Below the pieces are notes generated by a model. The model worked only from the letters and a program-made list of their open reading frames with translations, had not been told where the DNA came from and did not search any database. DNA of 64,000 nucleotides, from NCBI GenBank assembly GCA_021234155.1, contig JAJEKV010000015.1:2576852-2640851 (forward strand). The letters are read 5' to 3'. Source of the stretch: Isoetes taiwanensis. Its lineage: Eukaryota > Streptophyta > Lycopodiopsida > Isoetales > Isoetaceae. The translations under genes were made by a program, and so were the position numbers. This document shows positions 56,155 through 64,000 of this stretch, piece by piece (position 1 is the first letter of the stretch; the number at the start of each line of letters is the position of its first letter).

Positions 56155-56925
56155 CCAAATCATAATAGAAAGCTGCAACAGAAGTAACAAAGCATCAGAA
56201 GAATAAGAACAAAGAAGAAAAAGATCGAAGAAGAAAGAAAGGAAAAAGGGGAGGGGGGGGGTAGAAAACAAGAGAAAGAAATAAGAGAATAGAAGGGAAG
56301 AAATAAGGATAGAATAGAGAAGAAATAAGAGAAGAAACAAGAAAGAATGAAGAAAAATAAGAGGAAATAAGAGAAGGGAAGGGAAGGGAATAGAATGGAA
56401 GGAAGAAATAAGGGAAGGGAAATAAAAGGATCGAATGGAAAGTGAGGAAGAAATGTGAAGAATAAGAAACAACTGAAGAATGAAGAAATGAAATTAAAAA
56501 GAATGAAGAATAAGAAATGAAAAAAATGAAGAATAAGGAAGGGAAGAGAAGAAAGAAATGAGGGAAGGGAGGGGAAAGAATGAGGAATGAGAAAGCATGA
56601 GAAAGAATGGAAATGAGAAAACATGGGAAAAGAAAAGAAATGAGAAAGCATGAGAAAGAAAGAAATGAGGAAGAATGAGGAAGAATGAGAAAGCATAAGA
56701 AAGAAATGAGGAAGAAAGAAATGAGAAAGAATGAGGAAGAAAGAATGAGAAAGATGAGAAAGAAATGAGGAAAGAAGAAATATGGGAGAAAGAATGAGGA
56801 AAGAATGAAGCATGGAAGAAGGAGGAAGAAATGAAGCATGGAAGAAAGAATGAGGCATGGAAGAATGGGAAGAAAAAAAATCAAGAACAAAGAAGAAGAG
56901 GAAGGAAAGGAAACCAAAAAAAGAG
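56155..56925. repeat. 0.77 kb polypurine tract
   Basis: The plus strand is nearly all A and G (GAAAGAATGAGGAAG, GGGAAGGGAAT, GAAGAATGAG words) with only scattered T. The Phe/Ser/Leu-rich minus-strand frames (247-261 residues) are composition artefacts. Strand bias is opposite to the tract at 36858-38642. Confidence 0.95.
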
Positions 56926-57084
56926 GAAGGTTGGGCATGCACCATTCAATCCAAAAAACCTATTCAATCTAACAAATATGATATACTAACCTTAGAATAG
57001 TTGCTTGCAGGTCGATCAGGGTACTAGCGCCCAAGAACCTCAAAGAAGTAGGGCAAACAAAAGTTCCGGAAAAGCCGAAAATTA

Positions 57085-57200
57085 CAGAACGTCGCTTGCG
57101 ACGTTATTTCAAACCGTATACATCCGGTTATACGTTGCATGCGACGTCTACGTGACGTATTTTGTTATAGCGACGTTATGGACATTATAATTTTTTTTGA
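57085..57200. repeat. Internal copy of the ACGTCGC palindrome motif
   Basis: ACGTCGCTTGCGACGT and ACGTTGCATGCGACGT, followed by GACGTATTTTGTTATAGCGA. The same words occur at 60635-60690 and, in part, at 60825-60850. They resemble the subterminal array at 49.5-50 kb. Confidence 0.75.
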
Positions 57201-57379
57201 CGTCTTTTTTAAATGTGATGCTCATTAAAGTTTGTCCCTAGGCTTATTTAGACAGTCCTGAGGCATGCATGCAGTCAATCACATTCCGGATTCTATTACT
57301 ACCAGCAAAAATTTTAGTAGCCTAAATATATCTACCAAAACGTGAAGTTGGTTTTCTGAAATATCGTCATGAAAAGAAC

Positions 57380-60300
57380 AATTATTTGTATGAGCGAAGT
57401 CGAATCGTCGTTCCTGGGGACGGTCGCCCGCAGGACGCTTCGCGGTTTGACAGGTTCTCCCGGACCGATCTTGGATTTTTTTGGTCCTGCTCGGAGCTGG
57501 GTCCTTGAACGGAGGATTCAATGGTCGGATAGTGGAACTGAGCTTCAGGAGAGTGTTCATTAGCATACGGTCCCCCCAGGGGGTGGTGCCAGGACAGGCT
57601 GCCTCGAGAACTTTTTTGGGATCCGTCTCCTAGGGACGGGACTTTCCCCTCTAGTGAGGTGGTCGTTCAATGTCCTGGCCTTGTTTGACTTGGGGAAGGG
57701 TGCCAGTCATGCTTGCCCAACGACGGGCTGCCCGGACCGTTCTAACCCCAACGCTTGGGTCTGGACCTTATCCGAAAATTTTGGAAATTTTCCTGTACAC
57801 TGGCGCTGACCCTGGAAGCCAGTTGACCAAAAACCATAATTTATGCGTACACTACGAATTTGTGAAGCATAAATGCAATAAAATGCATAACTAAAAGAGT
57901 GTGCATCGAAAAAAGGCGAGTCTTTGACCAGGGGGGCAACAAGGCGGTGCGGACACATTAAAAAAATTTCCACTTGGAAACTATGAAGCAATCTTTCATC
58001 AAGGTACAATTGTTTCTGAGAAACAAAACCAGTTCATTACAAGTTAGTTATGCCATCCATGTCAAATAGCTTTAGGAATCCGTTGAACAGGGGCATTCTC
58101 TCTATCCATACGCCTTGATACTGAAAACACAACCACCATCACAAGCAACCAAATCTAAACAAAGAGCAAAAACTCTAAAAATGTTACTGGTACTACCTGA
58201 AAGACTCTTGTTACCGCTCTTGGATGGAGAAGAGCACCCTTGCCTGGGTGTCGCGACGGTGAGGGAGGCTCCACGCGCCAGAAACGGTGTCTAGCCAACA
58301 TGAGTGTCCAAGACCCATACTCGGTCCAGAAATAACCCCCCCCCCCAACCCCCAACCCGCACCCATCCTAACCCGACTTTTGCTTTTCTGTAATCATTTA
58401 TCTTCATTCTAGTAGTTATGATGCTTATATTCTCAATGCAATCTTAGACCAAGTATAATGTCCAGCCAGCCAAGGTCAATCCCAAATCAAGGTCCAGCCA
58501 GCCAAGGCCATTCCGGAGCCTCTCCGGTGCCCGAACGACAAAACACTGCAGTTTCTACAAGGCCGACCTCAGGACGCCCCGAGGTTTGACAAGTTCTCCC
58601 GGACCGATCTGGAATCTTTTGGGCCTTCCCGAAGAGGGGCCCCTGAACGGAGAATCCAACGGTCGGATAGGGGAACCGGGCTCGGGGAGGGTGATCATTA
58701 GCGTCCGGCCCACCGGGGGAGCGCTGCCAGGAAGGACTGCCTCGGGAACTTTTTTGGATCCCGCCTCCTGGGGTCCGGACTCTCCCCTCTTGTGAGGGAT
58801 CCCTGCAAGGTCCTGGCCTCGTTTGACTTAAGGAAGGGTGCCAGCTTGGTTGCCCCGCAACGGGCTGCCCCGACCGTTCTAATGCTAACCCTTTGGCCTA
58901 GACCTTCTCCGAAAATTCCGAAAATTGGGCTGTGTGCTGGAGATGAATTAGGAATCCAGCTGGCAAAAAATTAGAATTTATTTTTGTACAATGTATTAAT
59001 TACGAATTTATGAATGTCTTGCCACTGCAAAAGCGCCCCCCGACTTCTACTTGCCACATCGGGAGGAGGACAGGCCCAAACTCCGTTCCGTCAGTTCCCC
59101 TTGCTCCGCGTTCTCGGCCGCAGCTTCTCGGCCAGGTCCCAACTGCAACAGACCAAGACTCGGCCCCCAAAACGCAAACCCTTCTAGAACCTGGCAACCC
59201 ACAGGGTTTACGTTTCGGAGGCCCTATCCTTGTCAGATTCGGCCGGGACCTTGCGCCGTGACTTGACGTGGAGTGGGGGTGTTGACGCCAGAGCACGGAC
59301 CCTAAAATCCCCCCGGAAGCTGCTTGCCCCGAATTTCCTCTCCCCAAGGCCCTGGGGACGGACGGGCGACCTCCCCTCTCCGGAATCGCGATTTGGCTCT
59401 GCCAATGGACTCAGAACGTCGCCATTGCTTTGGGGACCAAGTTCTGTGGCCAAAAGACCACCCGACCTCCAAGAAGCGCCAAAGTAGCTCACGTCCATCA
59501 CACTCGTAGTCAATTGGCCTAGGATGTGGATGCGGGATACTGTCGTGGAGGGCGTGAGTGTTTCTTTCTTTTGCAAAACCGGCCTTGTAACTTGCTCCCT
59601 AGGGTAATTTCGCCATTCCGGACGACTTGGCAGGGTCGATTTGCCATTCCGGAGCCTCCCCGGTGCCCGAACGACAAAACACTGCGGTTTCTACAAGGCC
59701 GAGCCTCGGGGACGCCTCAGATTTTTTGACAAGTTCTCCCGGACCGATCTGGAATCTTTTGGGCCTTCCCGAAGAGGGGCCCCTGAACGGAGGATCCAAC
59801 GGTCGGATAGGGGAACCGGGCTCCGGGAGGATGGTCATTAGCGTGCGGCCCCCCGGGGGAGCACTGCCAGGAAGGGTTGCCTCGGGAACTTTTTTGGATC
59901 CCGCCTCCTGGGGTCCGGACTCTCCCCTCTTGTGAGGGATCCCTGCAAGGTCCTGGCCTCGTTTGACTTGGGGAAGGGTGCCGCCGGGGTTCCCCGCAAC
60001 CTGCCCTGGGTCCCAGACCGTTCTAATGCTAACCCTTTGACCTAGACCTTCTCCGAAAATTCCAAAAATTGGGCTCTGTGCTGGAGATGAATTAGGAATC
60101 CAACTGGCAAAAAATCAGAATTTATTTTCGTACAATGCATTAATTACGAATTTATGAATGTCTTGCCACTGCAAAAGCGCCCCCCGACTTCTACTTGCCA
60201 CATCGGGAGGAGGATAGGCCCAAACTCCTTTTCGTCAGTTCCCCTTGCTCCGCGTTCTCGGCGGCAGCTTCTCGGCCAGGTCCCAACTGCAACAAACCAA

Positions 60301-60610
60301 GACTCGGCCCCCAAAACGCAAACCCTTCTAGAACCTGGCAACCCACAGGGTTTACGTTTCGGAGGCCCTATCCTTGTCAGATTCGGCCGGGACCTTGCGC
60401 CGTGACTTGACGTGGAGTGGGGGTGTTGACGCCAGAGCACGGACCCTAAAATCCCCCCGGAAGCTGCTTGCCCCGAATTTCCTCTCCCCAAGGCCCTGGG
60501 GACGGACGGGCGACCTCCCCTCTCCGGAATCGCGATTTGGCTCTGCTGGACTCAGAACGTCCACATTGCCCTGGGGACCAAGTTCCGTGGCCAAAAGGCC
60601 ACCCATGTTC
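57380..60610 (-). repeat. Tandem ~1.14 kb units, inverted relatives of 21.6-24.0 kb
   Basis: CCATTCCGGAGCCTC recurs at 58508 and 59651, and GCGCCCCCCGACTTCTACTT at 59032 and 60176, giving a period of about 1144 bp. A more diverged partial copy is at 57380-57900. The reverse complement of GTTCTCCCGGACCGATCT through CAACGGTCGGATAG aligns with CTATCCGACCGTTGAA through AAGATCTGTCCGGGAGAAC near 21690-21755. No conserved protein is encoded. Confidence 0.9.
57905..58480. other. Spacer between satellite units, no gene
   Basis: No domain-bearing frame. A C-run of eleven lies at 58337-58347. Sequence unlike the flanking repeats. Confidence 0.45.
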
Positions 60611-60629
60611 ACCTGATTAAGAAATGAGT

Positions 60630-60700
60630 TTTTTGACGTCGCGTATACGTCGCATGCGACGTATTTTGTTATAGCGACGTCATTTACATTATTTTTATTT
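60630..60700. repeat. Internal copy of the ACGTCGC palindrome motif
   Basis: GACGTCGCGTATACGTCGCA, TGCGACGTATTTTGTTATAG and CGACGTCATTTACATTAT match the stretch at 57130-57190 in the same orientation, so the pair brackets the 1.14 kb satellite. Confidence 0.75.
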
Positions 60701-60714
60701 TAGTTGTGTACATG

Positions 60715-61135
60715 TTTGATACTGAGGCAATGCTTGAGCCTAGAGGCAATGCTTGAGCCTAACATGCTTGTTTGAACCTAGGTGGCAGGTTCGACCCTAA
60801 GGGAAATGCAACGCCTACACGTGATATTTTGTTATTGCGACGTCATATACAGTATATTTTATTTTAGTATATATGTGACCTGTTTGATCCCAGGTCGCAT
60901 GTTTGAGTCACACGTCATGTTTGAACCTAGTTGACATGTTTGATGTAAGTGGCATATTTTAGCCACGTGTAATGTGAGCCTAGGTGGCAACATGTCATTG
61001 TAACGTCATGTGTTATATTTTTTTTCTCTAGTTAATTATGTGGCATATATTTGATGTTCCATTGGAGGCTAGGTGGCATGTTCGAGTCTAGGGCAATGCT
61101 TGAGCCTATGTGGCTTCTTTGAGCCCATGTTCCAC
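60715..61135 (+). repeat. Diverged copy of the 19 bp minisatellite
   Basis: GGCAATGCTTGAGCCTA, GGTGGCAGGTTCGA, CATGTTTGAACCTAG and CTAGGTGGCATGTTCGAGTCT keep the GGCATGTTTGAGCCTA core of the 20.7-25.7 kb array, with degenerate spacing. Confidence 0.75.
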
Positions 61136-61310
61136 CCGTTCTTTCCTCCGATATAATGTATACCAAAAGGGGGGGAAGGGGAAGAATTGAATTGAATGGG
61201 TTTTTATTGCACACGAAGACCAATAGACATAGCCTATCAGAAGGATTGCACTGAGGATGTGCATAATATTAGGCATATAGAATTTAATGATCGTCTCCTC
61301 TAGGTGCTAA

Positions 61311-64000
61311 CTAGGAGTCGTCATTGTTAGCATTGCCAACATTTGTATCAAAATGGCTAAAGTACATCTGTATTTCGTGGAATTGCTCTGGTGTAAGATG
61401 CCGCATGACAGCTGGTGGTCCAACCTCTTGATGCTCGTTTTTCGGTGAGTTTGAATGCCTTGATCTGCCAGAGGGCTCTTCAGACGTTATTGACTCCTCT
61501 AGCACAACACCTTGGAATATTGGGTGTCCCCTCGGTGTAGTTTGTATGATAAACCACCATGTTGGGTCTTGTTGATCGGTAAAGAAAAAAATATGGTCAA
61601 AGAAGCTGAACGTGAGATTGATATTGATGGTCTAAATTTTGAAGTTGGATATGTATATGTGTGTACCTGTTCACAGTTGTCTGGAAGGACAAGCGTTTCA
61701 CTACCAGGGTACAGTTTGCTAGAGTTGACAGCGAAAAAGCCACTTGTTCTATCATACTTTACTGTAGGCCTGGCCCCCCTTAATTGAAGGTCAAACCAAT
61801 CGACATCGAATATGAAGGTCTTGAAATTGCCACCAACATCCACCTCCATTATAGTCTTTAACTTCCCGACCCAATCACAGGTGGCTTCCTGACGATTACA
61901 ATCGGCAACGCTTGATTGAAACTCCATCGTGAATGATGCCATAACTCCGCAGTCACAAGTCTTCCTGTGTATGTCAAGAGAACTCACACGATAGTGGGTC
62001 CCATGCCACCATATCGAGGAGTAAGATATATACTGTCAAAAGCACCATTAATGTCAATAGATACAATAACATCAAAAGAAAATACTCGATTTCGACATCA
62101 ACATAATTTGTTGCAACTACCTTTTTCATGACACCTTGTGCGTATGCCCATTCCTTAGCTGTAATATACTCCCCCTTGTAATATGCATCGGTCATAGCCT
62201 GTAGTACCCATTGTCTTCCCATCTTGTCCGGCAAGGGTTCATATCCATCAGGGTACGGGGCTCGTCTATTATGTCGTCTCCATTCATGCCTCTTCTCTTC
62301 CATTTCTTCCTCTGCGTTCTCATAACGAGCAATCCATTTTGCCATTGGTGCCGAATTGTAAAGAAGAAATTGATTAACCTTATTGATAATATCAGGCGGA
62401 AATGACTTCTGCATACCATTGCCTTCTGCCACTACCCCCATAATCTTTTCGTCCCCTTCATCACTCCATAAGCGAGGTGCATCTGGATGTACGGTGGAAA
62501 TATATTCTGTCATATAGAAAAGTGACTCTTTCGCAAGCCATCCTTCTGCCATACTACCTTCAGGACGTGCTCTTTGACGCACCATATCCTTCAATACCTT
62601 CATAAACCTTTCCAAGAAAAACATCCATCTCGCATGTACAGTTCTCGCGAGCTCTACTTCCTCAATAAGATGTACCAAAAGATGGGTTTGACTGTCAAGA
62701 AAACTCGTAGGAAACTCCTTCTCCAACAAGCAACATGCCTCTGCCATTTTCACTTTCATCTCTTCAATTTCGTCTTTCGGTATAGTTTTTTTACACATCC
62801 ACCTATGAGGTCCAAAAAAAAAAAAAAACAAAAAAACTTAGCCACAAATAAAATAGACGGGGGACCATTAAATCAACATGGGTAACAACCTTATGACCTT
62901 TGATAGGGCACTTATTGCCTCCAAGGGTCCCTTGTCTAAAACTCCCCTAAAGGTCAGGGGCATGAAGAACTGCATGATCCAAACACCAAATATAAGTATG
63001 GGTTACATTTAATAGTAGTGCATATATGTGGACTCCAATTGCTTACAATGCCAGTCATGGGACTTTAAACCAGTCAGCTCCCCAGCACTTGTGAATGCGG
63101 TTCGCAATGATTGCATATAACCAGTTGGTGTTCTAAGGGCCCTTAAATCACCATAAATAGCTTGATGGTCAGCCCTAGCAATAACCCATTTTGCCGGAGG
63201 AAGTGGTTGCCCTTCACCTCGGATCCATGCCTCTTTCTTTGTATTACTTACCTTAAGGTCCATCCTGGCATTTGTTGTGTCTTTTTGACCACATACATGC
63301 TTCCATAAAGAGTTTCCCACATTCTTGAAGATATGCATCGGGTCTAAAAGGTGTTGAATCAATAGGTCGGTCCAATATGGTAGTCTATAAAAAGACTTCC
63401 TTTTCATATTGGCAAGAAAGACTTCCTCCCCCGCGCTTCCTCGCCACCATCAGAGATAATTCCTCATCCTCACCGCCTAGGTCGGCTACAACTTCCTCAC
63501 CGCAGTGCCCCCCATGGATTTCCCCTCATGGATTTCCCCCTCTTCCTTCTTATCCCAACGCCACCCCATTCTCATATGGTAATTCCGCTTGGTGGTTTCA
63601 GATAGTCTACAATGCCATCGAATTGTGCACGCTTTTCAAGGGGTGCGTGAGCTGCAAATGCTTCCTAAAACCCTCGTGATACTACTTTCTTGGATGCTTA
63701 GAGGACGGTGCTGCAACTTTTCCCCACATATCATGCAAGGGAAGTGCCCCGATGTCTTAAACCCGCAACACTCGGCAAGCCCGTAAAAGTCATGCATAGT
63801 CCACAATAGTATACCTCTAAGATTAAAACGCCATTTTTATGTGCATCGAGACCGAATAATCAGGTTCCACAAAGGCAGAACTCATCCACAATTATTCTTA
63901 GGTACACATTTAAATTACTTGGTTTTTTCTTCCCGGGTATCAATAAAGTCATAATAATGTGCCCACTCTTCATCAACAACCATGGGGGTATATTGTAGTT
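61311..64000 (-). CDS. CACTA transposase, TNP2 / Transposase_21 + DUF4218 + DUF4216 (partial)
   Basis: This is the transposase that would cut and join CACTA ends. In order on minus: FNLRGILLWTMHDF and FPCMICGE near 63815-63700; LLIQHLLDPMHIFKNVGNSL and LKSHDWH in 63407-63046, the Transposase_21 signature; an exon near 62985-62889 with IMQFFMPLTFRGVLDKG; an exon of about 62807-62121 (DUF4218) with FPTSFLDSQTHLLVHLIEEV, HARWMFFLERFMKVLK and RPEGSMAEGW; an exon 62032-61667 (DUF4216) with WHGTHYRVSSLDIHRKTCDC and FIFDVDWFDL; and a last exon with PTWWFIIQTTPRG ending GNANNDDS at 61311. The 62033-62120 intron has clean GT-AG ends. The junction before the last exon does not keep frame as read, and 63410-63700 has stops, so the copy may be defective. 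The N-terminus lies beyond the window. Confidence 0.85.

Larger units (their letters stand above)
49470..64000 (-). mobile_element. Large CACTA (En/Spm) transposon, 3' end to window edge
   Basis: At 49470 the plus strand switches from extensin to CACAACAGGAGAAAGG and then TCATTTAGCGACG. This resembles CACTA termini of the CACTACAAGAAAAAGG type and is followed by dense short palindromic repeats, as expected of a subterminal region. Further in on the minus strand come an accessory ORF (50185-52333), a captured kinase-like gene (53206-54680), satellite blocks (55.5-61.1 kb) and a TNP2-type transposase with DUF4218 and DUF4216 modules (61311 to >64000). The transposase-then-accessory order is typical of the superfamily. 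ATT precedes the terminus and would be the 3 bp target duplication. The other terminus is not in the window, so the unity of the 14.5 kb is inferred; nested elements are possible. Confidence 0.6.

Noticed and set aside
56160-56945. Minus-strand frames of 247-261 residues
   Set aside because: Same artefact, from a polypurine tract read on the opposite strand.
58586-60616. Repeated frames of 60-120 residues in the 1.14 kb units
   Set aside because: The same DNA gives frames on both strands, the frames are not preserved in the diverged 0.81 kb relatives, and no domain is visible.
60700-61310. A CACTA terminus immediately downstream of the transposase
   Set aside because: No CACTA-like end was seen here. 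The convincing terminus is at 49470, though a nested element with a decayed end cannot be excluded.

Overview
This 64 kb window looks like repeat-rich nuclear DNA of a land plant. The evidence is GT-AG spliced exons, a tyrosine/proline extensin, an MLO-family fragment, a CACTA (En/Spm) transposase with DUF4218 and DUF4216 modules, a plant LTR retrotransposon primed by initiator tRNA-Met, and tRNA-headed SINE-like units. DUF7869-type proteins and large satellite blocks would suit a large genome such as a fern, lycophyte or bryophyte, but the species cannot be fixed from this sequence. Most coding traces are broken by frameshifts. Only one small gene (46584-47045, minus) looks intact.

Layout. 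1-10 kb: an unrecognised decayed gene, a LINE ORF1-like fragment, three MLO exons, and a 550 bp foldback element inside a dispersed repeat. 10.4-18.9 kb: two divergent decayed genes, a DUF7869 gene on minus and a possible ParB-like/DNA-methylase-like gene on plus, with about a dozen copies of a GATCGCG-NN-CGCGATC palindrome. 20-26 kb: a satellite block made of ~62 bp repeats, a 19 bp minisatellite in both orientations, and three 0.81 kb units. 28.7-41.2 kb: one LTR retrotransposon on minus (LTRs of 1711 and 1710 bp). Its decayed interior holds another LTR end, SINE-like heads and a 1.8 kb pyrimidine tract. 41.6-47 kb: dispersed repeats, a small direct-repeat-bounded unit with a TATA box, and the intact small gene.

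47.9-64 kb: an extensin gene on minus is cut at 49469/49470 by what reads as the 3' end of a large CACTA transposon that runs off the right edge. The element holds, from its 3' end: a subterminal array of ACGTCGCATGCGACGT palindromes and CACGTG motifs; a spliced accessory ORF; a captured kinase-like gene lacking the catalytic Asp; satellite DNA related to the 20-26 kb block but inverted; and the spliced TNP2-type transposase.

The two LTR copies differ mostly by small indels in GC-rich, CG/CHG-containing stretches and match closely in AT-rich stretches. Some frameshifts in the window may therefore be consensus errors rather than real decay.
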